Part shown: positions 1 to 8,120 of the stretch, one piece after another
Layout of the letters: every line of letters starts with the position of its first letter
How positions within the stretch are numbered: the stretch's first letter is position 1
Assembly: GCA_002311285.1 (NCBI GenBank)
Contig: DBZU01000070.1
Span: forward strand, 22,873-51,600
Direction: 5' to 3'
From: Dehalococcoidia bacterium UBA1152
GTDB lineage: Bacteria > Chloroflexota > Dehalococcoidia > Lucifugimonadales > UBA2962
DNA: 28,728 nt
The notes under the pieces: generated by a model
Seen by the model: only the letters and a program-made list of their open reading frames with translations
Database searches by the model: none
Told to the model about the DNA's origin: nothing
Made by a program: the position numbers and the translations under genes

Positions 1-7
1 GCTATCA

Positions 8-1036
8 CTATCCCGCGCCTACCCCGCTTTTACTGATTGCACCGCCAATAACCATTTTTGCAGCAGACACAGGGTTTTTAATAGCATCATAAATTGATGC
101 CGATTCAAAACCACAGTGCATTAGGCAATTGGCGCATCTTGGATCTTTACCCGGGCCATACCGGCTCCACAAATCATCAGACATAAGATCATTAAAGTTT
201 TCAGTGTGCCTGTCACCTAATAAGTAACACGGCTCTCTCCATCCGGATACCGTATAGGTTGGGTTTGACCAGGCCGTACAATTATATTCTGTTTCACCTC
301 TCAAAAAGTCGAGATATAGTGGATTATTATAGAATCGTATTCCATGCTTTGGATCAAGAATTCTTGTGAATACATTTCTAGCTTTTCGCCGTGAAATAAA
401 TAAATCTTGATTTGGTACGGAATCAAATTGATATCCTGGGGACACCATACATCCTTCAATTCCCATGTTGGTCAACATTTTAAACATTTCCAGCATGTCA
501 TCCTCGTTAACGCCATTAAATATCGTTGTGTTTGAGGTAACTCTGTAGCCATTTTTGATTGCTGTCTTCATTGCGCGAATAGCAATTTTCCAAACACCTT
601 TTCTGAAGACGGAAATATCATGGGCCTCCTCCATTCCATCCATGTGGACTACAAAGCAAAAATACTTTGACGGAGGTATCTTTTTCATAACTCGTTCCAT
701 TAATAGTGCGTTAGTGCACATATAAACAAAACGTTTCTGTGCGATTATCTTAGATACTATTTCATCTATATTTGGATGCATAGTTGGCTCTCCGCCAGCA
801 ATTGATACGATTGGAGCATCTGAAGCATTTACTGCATCTAAACATTGGTCTACTGTCATTAATCGGTCAATGACAGACTCGTATTCTCTGATTCTGCCAC
901 AACCTTCACACGCCAGGTTGCAAGCTTCCAGAGGCTCTAACATGGTAACTAGAGGAAACTTTTTTCGTCCCATAACGTATCTATTTTTTATCATGTACCA
1001 TCCGAGTTTAACTGCCAATTCTATGGGTCTAGTCAT
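8..1036 (-). CDS. hpnH: Adenosyl-hopene transferase HpnH (radical SAM)
   Basis: This 342-residue protein looks like HpnH, the radical SAM enzyme that adds an adenosyl group to diploptene in the first step toward side-chain-extended hopanoids. The radical SAM cysteine motif is visible as CNLACEGC (Cys39, Cys43, Cys46), followed by the SAM-binding glycine-rich segment SIAGGEPTMHP near residue 78. A C-terminal cysteine group (CANCLMHCGFE, about residues 303-313) is also typical of the family, and the length is normal. The start is ATG with AAGGA just upstream. It lies about 100 bases downstream of a polyprenyl diphosphate synthase on the same strand, which fits isoprenoid lipid metabolism. No squalene-hopene cyclase is in the window. 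The family call is firm; the hopanoid role is inferred from the family. Confidence 0.88.
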   Translation of the reverse strand: MTRPIELAVKLGWYMIKNRYVMGRKKFPLVTMLEPLEACNLACEGCGRIREYESVIDRLMTVDQCLDAVNASDAPIVSIAGGEPTMHPNIDEIVSKIIAQKRFVYMCTNALLMERVMKKIPPSKYFCFVVHMDGMEEAHDISVFRKGVWKIAIRAMKTAIKNGYRVTSNTTIFNGVNEDDMLEMFKMLTNMGIEGCMVSPGYQFDSVPNQDLFISRRKARNVFTRILDPKHGIRFYNNPLYLDFLRGETEYNCTAWSNPTYTVSGWREPCYLLGDRHTENFNDLMSDDLWSRYGPGKDPRCANCLMHCGFESASIYDAIKNPVSAAKMVIGGAISKSGVGAG

Positions 1037-1137
1037 TTCCTTACATCCTCAACGTATTTTGCATAAGTCAAATTTGTTTAGTCTTAATTCGTAATTAGAC
1101 AATATAATAACCCTTTATACACTATCCAACACACTTG

Positions 1138-2184
1138 CTAGTGGTTCCTTATGAGTAGGAATTGCACCAATTCCTCAAACTTGCTTACATGTTTCGAATC
1201 AATATTAGCTGAATAAAACGATTGTAATGCGATATCCGAATATTCGTTAGCCATATTTCTGATATATGATTTGGTGCCGATATTGTCCATAATGCTAAGC
1301 ACTGTATCTACATCATTTTCACCTAGTTTATTTTTTGAATAGATTGTTTTCAATATTTCAGATTGTTTTCCACTTGAGTTTGACATTGCATGAACCACAG
1401 GCAGAGAATTTTTTCGCCTAGTTATGTCCTGCCCTACTGGTTTTCCAGTTTTTGCCTCATCTCCCCATACCCCTAACAGATCATCTGTGATTTGAAACAA
1501 GCAACCTAAAGCTTTACCAGACTCTCTAAAAGAATTTACGATATCCAAGTCACTGGAACCTATATGTGCCCCTAATTCCATTGAGCATCTAATAAGAGCA
1601 CCTGTTTTACGGCTAATCATGTCAAGATATTCTTTCACGGCGATGTTCTTTCGGCTTTCATAAGAGATGTCTAGAAATTGTCCTTCAATCATTTCAAGAC
1701 AACCTCCTGTCATTGTTCTGCTAATAGTCAGGGCATCACTTGGTTCGGTAAGTAATCCAGAAAGAGTTACGTCAGCTATTGATCTGAGAACATTGCCTGC
1801 AGTAATCGCCTTTGGTTCTCCCCACACATACCATACGGTTGGCCTGTGATGTCTTATTTCATCTCGATCTTGTATATCATCATGCAATAGAGAAAAATTG
1901 TGCATATATTCCAAAGCAATGGCAGTTTTAATGGCTTTATTTATATCGCCACCTGTAGCTTCTGCTGCAAATAGACATAAAGTAGGACGCAACAGCTTAC
2001 TTGTGCTTTTGTTGACTGGTTTGCCAAATTTGTCTGTCCATCCCATTCCATAACCTAATATGGTGTAGACATTAGGTTTAGCATCTTTGGGCATTGGTCC
2101 AGATTTTTGTTCCAATCCCAACTGTAAATTATCTTGTATGCATGCTCTATATTGATCGAATATAGATGGTAGTTGATCAACCAT
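1138..2184 (-). CDS. Polyprenyl (geranylgeranyl/farnesyl-type) diphosphate synthase
   Basis: This 348-residue trans-prenyltransferase condenses isopentenyl diphosphate with an allylic diphosphate. The first aspartate-rich motif is DDIQD at residues 102-106, preceded by the usual LLHD context. The second is DDLLG at 234-238, followed by the conserved TGKPVGQD segment. The all-helical core is complete and the length is normal for the family. Chain length cannot be read safely from the sequence, so no gene symbol is given. The start is ATG at 2184. The gene is read in the same direction as hpnH and ends about 100 bases before it, so co-transcription is plausible. It may supply farnesyl or geranylgeranyl diphosphate for hopanoids, carotenoids or quinone tails. 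It is divergent from the nuo cluster across a 272-base gap. Confidence 0.9.
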   Translation of the reverse strand: MVDQLPSIFDQYRACIQDNLQLGLEQKSGPMPKDAKPNVYTILGYGMGWTDKFGKPVNKSTSKLLRPTLCLFAAEATGGDINKAIKTAIALEYMHNFSLLHDDIQDRDEIRHHRPTVWYVWGEPKAITAGNVLRSIADVTLSGLLTEPSDALTISRTMTGGCLEMIEGQFLDISYESRKNIAVKEYLDMISRKTGALIRCSMELGAHIGSSDLDIVNSFRESGKALGCLFQITDDLLGVWGDEAKTGKPVGQDITRRKNSLPVVHAMSNSSGKQSEILKTIYSKNKLGENDVDTVLSIMDNIGTKSYIRNMANEYSDIALQSFYSANIDSKHVSKFEELVQFLLIRNH

Positions 2185-2273
2185 ATGACTTTCTTGGGTT
2201 CTGCCTTGTTAATTATTGAAGATAGTTAGTTTATAAGGAGTTAATTGGCGACTTTAAGTTTACCGGGTTTCTC

Positions 2274-2279
2274 ATTATA
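2274..2279 (-). promoter_or_regulatory. Candidate -10 box of the prenyl synthase gene
   Basis: On the minus strand this site reads TATAAT, a perfect -10 hexamer, 90 bases before the prenyl synthase ATG. The hexamer 17 bases upstream (ATTTTC on the minus strand) is a poor -35, so the call rests on the -10 alone and on its position in the divergent intergenic region. Confidence 0.3.
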
Positions 2280-2385
2280 TAGTGGTCAAATCGCAGGAAA
2301 ATGTTATAAAATCTAGTGGAAAATCCTAGCATTGCCTTTAAGAAAGTGTCAATTGACTGCTGATTATATAAATGTGTTTTTTTAC

Positions 2386-2415
2386 TTGCAAATATTTTTC
2401 CCGTTGTGCTATAGT
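2386..2415 (+). promoter_or_regulatory. Promoter of the nuo cluster (extended -10)
   Basis: TTGCAA at 2386-2391 and TATAGT at 2410-2415 are separated by 18 bases, and TG at 2407-2408 places an extended -10 motif (TGC before TATAGT). Transcription would start near 2422, about 35 bases before the nuoA ATG. It sits in the 272-base divergent region between the prenyl synthase and nuoA. No clear operator was seen. This is sigma70-type pattern matching only. Confidence 0.55.
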
Positions 2416-2456
2416 CGCCACACGCTTGCAGTGGGTATTTACGGTCAAAACCCGGT

Positions 2457-2852
2457 ATGATTGACGACTATTTTCGCCATTACGGACTTATAACAATCTT
2501 CGCAGTGATAGCGGTAGCTATACCTGTAGGCATGCTATTGGCATCTTCAGCATTATCTTTGATAGGTATTAGGCCAAATAAACCTGACAGAATTAAAAAT
2601 GCAATATACGAGTGTGGTTTTGAAACCCTGTCGACAAGATGGAGTGGTTTTAATAGCAGGTTTTATGCTATTGCGTTGATTTTCGTTGTTTTTGATGTTG
2701 AAGTAGTATTTCTGTTTCCCTGGGCTGCAGAATTTGGTTATATGTCTGCTAAGTTTGGGTCTTTTGTGCTAATTGAAATGCTTGTGTTTGTGGCAATACT
2801 GGTAGTTGGATGGCTATATGCTTTGCGAAAAGGAGATCTAGAATGGACATGA
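2457..2852 (+). CDS. nuoA: NADH-quinone oxidoreductase subunit A
   Basis: NuoA is a small membrane subunit of respiratory complex I at the junction between the membrane arm and the peripheral arm. The 131-residue protein has three hydrophobic segments, near residues 12-35, 66-90 and 95-118. Between the first two lies the conserved loop YECGFE (about residues 48-53) with its cysteine, and the motif FVVFDVEVVFLFPWA is intact. It is the first gene of the nuo cluster, downstream of a recognisable promoter, and its 3' end overlaps the nuoB start by 10 bases. The ATG start puts the first membrane helix at the usual distance. Confidence 0.93.
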   Translation: MIDDYFRHYGLITIFAVIAVAIPVGMLLASSALSLIGIRPNKPDRIKNAIYECGFETLSTRWSGFNSRFYAIALIFVVFDVEVVFLFPWAAEFGYMSAKFGSFVLIEMLVFVAILVVGWLYALRKGDLEWT

Positions 2853-3490
2853 TCAATGGCCCTGAGAACTCAGAACACTCTGGTTTAGAGGAGGGTAAAT
2901 TTCCATTGTATTCAGCTACATGGGAATTAGATGCTCAAGAAGGAGACTACGTCAACCGATTAAAAGCTTCTAGTACTAAGCCATTGGCTGAGCCGTTAAT
3001 AGAAGTACCAGATGATTTGAAACGAAACTTAGCTATAACTTCCGTTGATGCTTTGATGAATTGGGGTCGAAAATCGTCTGTTTGGCCACTTACCTTTGGC
3101 CTGGCATGTTGTGCATTTGAAATGATGGCAAGTGCTATGTCTCGGTTTGATATAGCAAGATTTGGAATGGAGGTTTTTAGAGCTTCTCCTCGACAAGCAG
3201 ACCTTATGATTGTTGCAGGCACTGTAACGTGGAAAATGGCTCCAGCCATAGAGCGTGTATATAAGCAAATGGCTGAACCTAGATGGGTGATTTCGATGGG
3301 TGTTTGTGCTACCAGTGGAGGGCCTTACTACGAATCATACAGTGTTGTGCCGGGAGTCAACCATATTATTCCTGTAGATGTCTATGTGCCAGGATGTCCA
3401 CCTCGTCCAGACGCATTAGTATATGGAATCATGCAACTTCATGAAAAAATTAAGCGATATTCAATATCTCATCCGTCATTGAGGCCATAA
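2843..3490 (+). CDS. nuoB: NADH-quinone oxidoreductase subunit B
   Basis: NuoB carries the terminal [4Fe-4S] cluster N2 that passes electrons to quinone. The four ligands are visible: the adjacent cysteines in FGLACCAFEMM, the cysteine in MGVCATSGG, and the one in VPGCPPRP. I chose the ATG at 2843 rather than an earlier ATG at 2810 because AGGAG lies at 2831-2835, seven bases upstream. The longer form would add 11 residues read entirely from nuoA coding sequence. The resulting 215-residue protein has an N-terminal extension of about 50 residues before the conserved core, which is moderately long. It overlaps nuoA by 10 bases and its TAA overlaps the nuoC ATG by one base. Confidence 0.93.
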   Translation: MDMINGPENSEHSGLEEGKFPLYSATWELDAQEGDYVNRLKASSTKPLAEPLIEVPDDLKRNLAITSVDALMNWGRKSSVWPLTFGLACCAFEMMASAMSRFDIARFGMEVFRASPRQADLMIVAGTVTWKMAPAIERVYKQMAEPRWVISMGVCATSGGPYYESYSVVPGVNHIIPVDVYVPGCPPRPDALVYGIMQLHEKIKRYSISHPSLRP

Positions 3491-3933
3491 TGTCTATTCC
3501 TGTAACCGGTGAATTTGCTGCAGAAAAAATCAATCACAACGTACCTAACTCGGTTATAAGTTTTGATGAAACAAACATTTGGGTTGAACCTGAGAAATTG
3601 CTATCGGTTGCTAAATTTCTTAAGAATGATAAGGAATTGGACATGCAGTTTTTGAACAGTCTATCAGCGGTCGACTATATAGAATATTTTGAACTTGTTT
3701 ATCATCTGCGCTCTTTAAGAAACAATACAACGTTGGTACTAAAAACTAAATGTTATGGGCGCGAAGAACTCAATGTACATAGTCTAACCTCAGTGTGGAA
3801 GGGTGCCGAATTACAAGAGCGGGAAGTTTGGGATCTTATGGGCATCAAATTTTTGGAACATCCTAATATGAAGAGAATATTGCTATGGGAAGGATTTCCA
3901 GGACATCCGCTACGTAAGGATTTTATTAGGTGA
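3490..3933 (+). CDS. nuoC: NADH-quinone oxidoreductase subunit C
   Basis: This is the 30-kDa hydrophilic subunit of complex I (147 residues), which packs against NuoD in the peripheral arm. The family signature is clear near the C-terminus: EREVWDLMGIKF followed by HPNMKRILLWEGFPGHPLRKDF. The protein ends four residues after this signature, so it is a short form without the C-terminal extension seen in some relatives. The ATG shares a base with the nuoB stop and GAGG lies five bases upstream, which suggests coupled translation. Sixty-five bases separate it from nuoD, the largest gap in this part of the cluster, and they contain a short in-frame ORF described separately. Confidence 0.93.
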   Translation: MSIPVTGEFAAEKINHNVPNSVISFDETNIWVEPEKLLSVAKFLKNDKELDMQFLNSLSAVDYIEYFELVYHLRSLRNNTTLVLKTKCYGREELNVHSLTSVWKGAELQEREVWDLMGIKFLEHPNMKRILLWEGFPGHPLRKDFIR

Positions 3934-3995
3934 AATCGCGTGAGATATTGACATATTACGATTTGCCTGCTGAATTAACGAAGAAGTGTTTATAA
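3930..3995 (+). other. Short GTG-initiated ORF bridging nuoC and nuoD
   Basis: A 21-codon reading frame starts with GTG overlapping the nuoC stop (GTGA) and ends with TAA at 3993-3995, one codon before the nuoD ATG and in the nuoD frame. The predicted peptide is charged and begins VKSREILTYYDL. It could be a relic of a longer nuoD or nuoC reading frame, a coupling ORF that carries ribosomes across the gap, or chance. There is no strong ribosome binding site of its own. Confidence 0.2.
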
Positions 3996-3998
3996 GAA

Positions 3999-5102
3999 AT
4001 GCCGATTAATACTCAACCGGTAACAATCAATCTTGGACCTCAACATCCTTCTACTCATGGTGTTTTTAGATTGAGAGTCACCTTTGATGGCGAGCAAGTG
4101 ATTGATGTTGAGCCTGTTTTTGGATATCTGCATAGAGGTACTGAAAAATTGGCGGAAGAGCGCAACTATGTTCAGATTGTTACTTTAACAGATCGACTGG
4201 ATTATGTAGCAGCTATGACTAACAACCTTGCATATGTTCGTACCGTAGAATCTTTAGCAGGGATAGAAGTTCCCGAACGCGGCATGTACTTGCGGGTAAT
4301 AAGCGCAGAATTACAGAGAATAGCGAGCCATCTTATTGCAACTGGATTCCTATTAGACGAGCTAGGAGCTTTTCACACTCCTCTCATTTATTGCTTTAGA
4401 GAGCGAGAGCGGATTCTTGACATGTTTGAGATGTTATGTGGAGCTAGAATCACAGTGAGTTATATGCGTCCTGGGGGAGTTTTTCAAGACGCGCCATTGG
4501 ACTTTTGGCCTCGACTAGACGACTTTTTGACATCAATGCCAGGCTATCTCGATGAACTTGAAGGATTAATTACTGAAAATGAAATAGTTTTAGTAAGAAC
4601 CCGAAATTTGGGTATATTGTCTGCACAAGACGCGATAGATGCATCAATTACCGGACCTGTGCTTAGAGCAACCGGGGTTCAGTGGGATTTACGTAAAGCC
4701 GAGCCGCACGAAGTTTATGACAGGCTAGATTTTGATATACCAATAGGTTCTGTTGGAGATACGTATGACCGTTATTTAGTTCGTGTTCAGGAGATGAGGC
4801 AAAGTCTTCGTATAATCCAACAGTGCGTTGAACAAATTGAACCAGGTCCAATACGATCTAAAACACCGTTTTTTATACGCCCCGATTCGACTGAAGCATA
4901 TGTTGGAACTGAATCCCCTAAAGGTGAACTAGGGTTTTACATTGTGGGGGACGGGGGTATATCGCCGTATCGCATGCACATACGGGCGCCTTCATTTATA
5001 AACCTAACGGTTTTAAGGGAATTATTAATCGGATGGAAAATAGCTGACCTTATTGTCATATTTGGCAGCATAGACATTGTTGTGGGAGAGGTGGATCGAT
5101 AA
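3999..5102 (+). CDS. nuoD: NADH-quinone oxidoreductase subunit D
   Basis: NuoD is the 49-kDa subunit that forms the quinone-binding cavity with NuoB. The 367-residue protein begins with the family hallmark NLGPQHPSTHG (residues 11-21), which contributes the quinone-site histidine region. It continues with FGYLHRGTEKLAEERNY and the segment YMRPGGV, and ends in the invariant-type SIDIVVGEVDR. The length is slightly below the usual 380-400 residues because the N-terminus is short. The family descends from [NiFe]-hydrogenase large subunits, but the hydrogenase cysteine pairs are absent, as expected for complex I. Its TAA overlaps the nuoH ATG by one base. Confidence 0.95.
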   Translation: MPINTQPVTINLGPQHPSTHGVFRLRVTFDGEQVIDVEPVFGYLHRGTEKLAEERNYVQIVTLTDRLDYVAAMTNNLAYVRTVESLAGIEVPERGMYLRVISAELQRIASHLIATGFLLDELGAFHTPLIYCFRERERILDMFEMLCGARITVSYMRPGGVFQDAPLDFWPRLDDFLTSMPGYLDELEGLITENEIVLVRTRNLGILSAQDAIDASITGPVLRATGVQWDLRKAEPHEVYDRLDFDIPIGSVGDTYDRYLVRVQEMRQSLRIIQQCVEQIEPGPIRSKTPFFIRPDSTEAYVGTESPKGELGFYIVGDGGISPYRMHIRAPSFINLTVLRELLIGWKIADLIVIFGSIDIVVGEVDR

Positions 5103-6346
5103 TGGAACCGAACATTATGCAAAGTGGATTTGATTTTCATACTATCTACCAATTTATTAATGGTTTTATGCCAGAAAATTTAGACTGGCTGTCATTCCTT
5201 ATAACATCTTTGATTTTAGGAATCGTAATAATAAATGCCCTGGTTCTGTCTACAGCCATCTATACTTGGTTTGAAAGACGTTTGTTAGGAAGGTTTCAAT
5301 CCAGACTAGGTCCTAACAGATGGGGCCCGTTTGGCGTTTTACAGCCAATTGCTGACTTGGTTAAACTATTAACTAAAGAAGATACCGTTCCCGATGAGGC
5401 TGATAAACCTATATTCACACTTGCCCCAGTAGTTTTCCTGGTTCCGGCGCTGATAGTGTTTTCTGTAATACCTCTACATGGCGGTAGTTTTATGGGACGC
5501 CTGAACATCGGGCTGATATTTGTAATTGCTATTACATCTATAAATACATTGGCGGTATTTATGGCTGGCTGGTCGTCAGTAAATAAATATGCGATGTTTG
5601 GAGCTATGAGAGCGGTAGCTATGTTGGTAAGCTATGAAATACCAATGGGTATAGCTGTGATTACTATCGCAATTGCTGCACAAACATTGGGGTTATCGAA
5701 CGTTGTATTGGCGCAAGACGTACCATATCTGTTAGTTATGCCACTAGGCTTCTTAGTCTTTGTAACAGCTGCTTCAGCAGAGATGAGCAGAACTCCATTT
5801 GATTTGATCGAATCGGATTCTGAGCTGGGAGCTGGATATCATACTGAGTACAGTGGAGCAAAATTTGCGATTCTACAGCTTAGTGAATTTATGGCTCCTA
5901 TAATAGTTGCTGCGTTAGTCACTACATTTTTTCTTAGCGGGTGGCGGGGATATGGCCCGATTCCTGGTCCCATATGGTTTGTTATAAAGACCTTCGTGGT
6001 GCTATTTGGATTCGTGTGGATTCGCGCTAGTTGGCCGCGCCTCAGAGTGGATCAGATAATGGGATTAGCGTGGAAAGGTTTATTGCCACTGGCAATAATA
6101 AATTTATTTGCAGTGGCGATCGAAGTATTCATATTTAATCCTGGAGAAGCCGGGTTATCCACTAGAGATCTGTGGATAATGGCTGCTATTAATTGGGCTA
6201 TAACAATTATTTCTATTTATGTCATTTTTTTCGTTTTGGGTCAAAATCGGTTAAAACGCCCAGAACCTGTGGTATCCCCATTAGCAAATATGTATGCAAA
6301 TACTAATGTAGTTAATAATGTATCTGATGTAATGGAGGCTGATTAA
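5102..6346 (+). CDS. nuoH: NADH-quinone oxidoreductase subunit H
   Basis: NuoH is the multi-helix membrane subunit that joins the membrane arm to NuoB and NuoD and lines the entrance of the quinone tunnel. The 414-residue protein shows the segments RRLLGRFQSRLGPNRWGPFG near residue 60 and QPIADLVKLLTKED. The acidic quinone-site loop RTPFDLIESDSELGAGYHTE lies near residue 232. At least eight hydrophobic segments are visible. The N-terminal 35 or so residues before the first helix and the C-terminal 25 residues are extra compared with the shortest homologues. It begins within the nuoD stop codon (TAATG) and ends one base before nuoI. Confidence 0.94.
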   Translation: MEPNIMQSGFDFHTIYQFINGFMPENLDWLSFLITSLILGIVIINALVLSTAIYTWFERRLLGRFQSRLGPNRWGPFGVLQPIADLVKLLTKEDTVPDEADKPIFTLAPVVFLVPALIVFSVIPLHGGSFMGRLNIGLIFVIAITSINTLAVFMAGWSSVNKYAMFGAMRAVAMLVSYEIPMGIAVITIAIAAQTLGLSNVVLAQDVPYLLVMPLGFLVFVTAASAEMSRTPFDLIESDSELGAGYHTEYSGAKFAILQLSEFMAPIIVAALVTTFFLSGWRGYGPIPGPIWFVIKTFVVLFGFVWIRASWPRLRVDQIMGLAWKGLLPLAIINLFAVAIEVFIFNPGEAGLSTRDLWIMAAINWAITIISIYVIFFVLGQNRLKRPEPVVSPLANMYANTNVVNNVSDVMEAD

Positions 6347-6347
6347 T

Positions 6348-7016
6348 ATGTATGGATTAGGACTGGCTAAAGGTTTAGTAGTTACGGCAAAAAATCTGTT
6401 GTTGCCATCGCGGCTAATGACTATTCAATATCCCGACCGTAAAGTGGGGTTATTAGGATTATCTGAATCAACAGGTATGCCAGTAATATCGTTGATCTTA
6501 AAAGATCCGCTGTCTTGTGTTAAAGCAATATTAGGGTTGATGGTTGTGAAAGCAAGCGTTCCTCAACATCCGAGTTTTCGCGGCGAAGAATTTGTTTGGT
6601 ATGAACAAAGATGTACCGGTTGCGCTTCGTGTGCCAAGTACTGTCCGCTTGGCATCATCGAAATTGTTACAAGCGAAAGTGGTGATCAGGTTCAGGAAGG
6701 TCAGAAATATAACTTGGACAAATTTGACATTGATATAGGACGTTGCATGTTTTGTGGTTTGTGCGTAGAAGCTTGTCCATATGATGCTTTACATATGGGC
6801 AGTGGCTTTGAAGAAGGTCAGTATAGCCGAAAAGATTTGGTGATCACAAAACGTCAATTATTAGGAGCAAAAAAGAAACCCAGTACTTGGTTCCGGCCTC
6901 AACTTTCATCCAAGAACTATGATCCGCATACAGATAAAAACATTAAATGGGATAGTGCCGGTAGACATGAAAAACCTAGTCTACAAGAACAACAAGACAA
7001 TTGGGTTAAACGTTGA
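6348..7016 (+). CDS. nuoI: NADH-quinone oxidoreductase subunit I (2x 4Fe-4S ferredoxin-like)
   Basis: NuoI carries clusters N6a and N6b in the peripheral arm. Two ferredoxin motifs are complete: CTGCASCAKYCP around residues 88-99 and CMFCGLCVEACP around 132-143. The 222-residue protein has the usual N-terminal amphipathic region with the core YPxxK-like stretch and a C-terminal tail of about 60 residues that is basic and poorly conserved. In complexes that lack NuoEFG, this subunit is thought to be the likely entry point for electrons from ferredoxin; that role here is inference. The ATG follows the nuoH stop after one base. Confidence 0.94.
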   Translation: MYGLGLAKGLVVTAKNLLLPSRLMTIQYPDRKVGLLGLSESTGMPVISLILKDPLSCVKAILGLMVVKASVPQHPSFRGEEFVWYEQRCTGCASCAKYCPLGIIEIVTSESGDQVQEGQKYNLDKFDIDIGRCMFCGLCVEACPYDALHMGSGFEEGQYSRKDLVITKRQLLGAKKKPSTWFRPQLSSKNYDPHTDKNIKWDSAGRHEKPSLQEQQDNWVKR

Positions 7017-7054
7017 TTTTTAAACTAAATAATACGGCTTTGTTAAGTATATAA

Positions 7055-7585
7055 ATGGAAACTGATACTGCGTTAATTATTGATATCGTTTTCTGGGTTA
7101 TTGCTGTATGCACTATAGTCTCAGCAATAGCCGTTGTTGTTTTAAAAGATGTTTTCAGATCAGCATTGTTTCTTGTAGTAACATTTTTTGGAATAGCTGG
7201 TATGTTTTTGTTACTCCGGGCGGAATTCCTAGCTATGGTGCAAATTCTATTATATGTAGGCGCCATATCAGTGTTGATTTTGTTTGCAGTCGTCCTTACG
7301 CGAGACGTCGAACAAGGCAGTCCATTTAACTCCTATTTGGTGCCAGTGTTATTTGTTTCTGGATTAATACTTGCAGGCGTGATTTTTGTAATAACGAATA
7401 CCGATTGGAACGTGTCCTCAGCCGACATGACTAGAGAACAAATGACTGCAATCTTTTCTGAGACCAGTGTGTTGGGGAACATAGCTGGCCTTTTAATTAC
7501 AAAATATGTACTAGCCTTTGAGGCAGTATCCGTTGTATTGCTTGGTGCTGTAATTGGAGCCCTGGCGTTGGTTAGAAGGAGATAA
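7055..7585 (+). CDS. nuoJ: NADH-quinone oxidoreductase subunit J
   Basis: NuoJ is a five-helix membrane subunit, 176 residues here. Hydrophobic segments are visible from about residue 7, and the conserved stretch LRAEFLAMVQILLYVGAISV near residues 53-72 contains the pi-bulge helix tyrosine and the family's AxxQxxVYxGAI pattern. The C-terminus ends in a final helix and a basic RRR. It lies 38 bases after nuoI with no strong ribosome binding site in view, and it ends two bases before nuoK with AAGGAG at its 3' end serving nuoK. Confidence 0.92.
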   Translation: METDTALIIDIVFWVIAVCTIVSAIAVVVLKDVFRSALFLVVTFFGIAGMFLLLRAEFLAMVQILLYVGAISVLILFAVVLTRDVEQGSPFNSYLVPVLFVSGLILAGVIFVITNTDWNVSSADMTREQMTAIFSETSVLGNIAGLLITKYVLAFEAVSVVLLGAVIGALALVRRR

Positions 7586-7587
7586 AC

Positions 7588-7926
7588 ATGGGGTTACAGC
7601 AATTTCTTATCATTGGAGCGATAATCTTTTTTATTGGATTGTTTGGTTCATTCACCAAACGTAATACTATAGTGGTTTTGATGTGTATTGAATTAATGTT
7701 TAATGCCGTTAACTTGACTGCGGTTGCTATGTCACGTTATTTAATTCCATACTCAAGTGTAAATGGATCGGGGATTGAGGAGAGTATATTAACTGGCCAA
7801 GTATTTTCTATATTTATAATAACAATTGCGGCTGCTGAAATTACCGTTGGATTAGCCATAGTGATCGTGTTGGTGCGTAACTTTAAAAGCGTTTTTGTCA
7901 GTGATGCAAGCGAGCTTAAGTATTAA
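7588..7926 (+). CDS. nuoK: NADH-quinone oxidoreductase subunit K
   Basis: NuoK is a three-helix, MrpC-like membrane subunit of 112 residues. The first helix carries the pattern GAIIFFIGLFGSF. The second carries LMCIELMFNAVNLTAV with the conserved buried glutamate (about residue 35), and the third carries ITIAAAEITVGLAIVIV with the second conserved glutamate. Both glutamates are needed for proton transfer in studied homologues. A good AAGGAG site precedes the ATG. The stop codon overlaps the next ATG (TAATG), which belongs to a small gene that is not a normal complex I subunit. Confidence 0.94.
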   Translation: MGLQQFLIIGAIIFFIGLFGSFTKRNTIVVLMCIELMFNAVNLTAVAMSRYLIPYSSVNGSGIEESILTGQVFSIFIITIAAAEITVGLAIVIVLVRNFKSVFVSDASELKY

Positions 7927-8120
7927 TGTTTACTGATTATCGTAAGGCCTCAAACCTAATCACGGCTGAAATGTGGAAGGCAGCAATTGAAGCTGAGGGC
8001 TTGCCTGTAAAAATTATTCCTTTGGGTAACATACTTGAGTGGAGTGAAAGAGTTCATTATCGGGTTATGGTTCCAAAAGGAAGGGAACACGTTGCAGATG
8101 AAATATTAAGGAAACTATAA
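7926..8120 (+). CDS. Small DUF2007-like protein inside the nuo cluster
   Basis: A 64-residue soluble protein is encoded between nuoK and nuoL. It starts inside the nuoK stop codon (TAATG) and its TAA directly abuts the nuoL ATG, so it is certainly part of the transcript and probably translationally coupled. The pattern NLITAEMWKAAIEAEGLPVK followed by a basic C-terminal half resembles DUF2007 (putative signal-transducing protein), whose members have a small alpha-beta fold with an N-terminal helix and Ile/Val-rich strands. No cysteines or membrane segments are present. Its function is unknown. A role in assembly or control of the complex is only suggested by its position. The family call is from memory of the pattern and is moderately sure. 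Confidence 0.7.
   Translation: MFTDYRKASNLITAEMWKAAIEAEGLPVKIIPLGNILEWSERVHYRVMVPKGREHVADEILRKL

Noticed and set aside
1081..1100. Imperfect inverted repeat GTCT-T-AATT-CGT-AATT-AGAC before hpnH
   Set aside because: The eight pairs include a bulge and are mostly A-T; no promoter match fixes a role.
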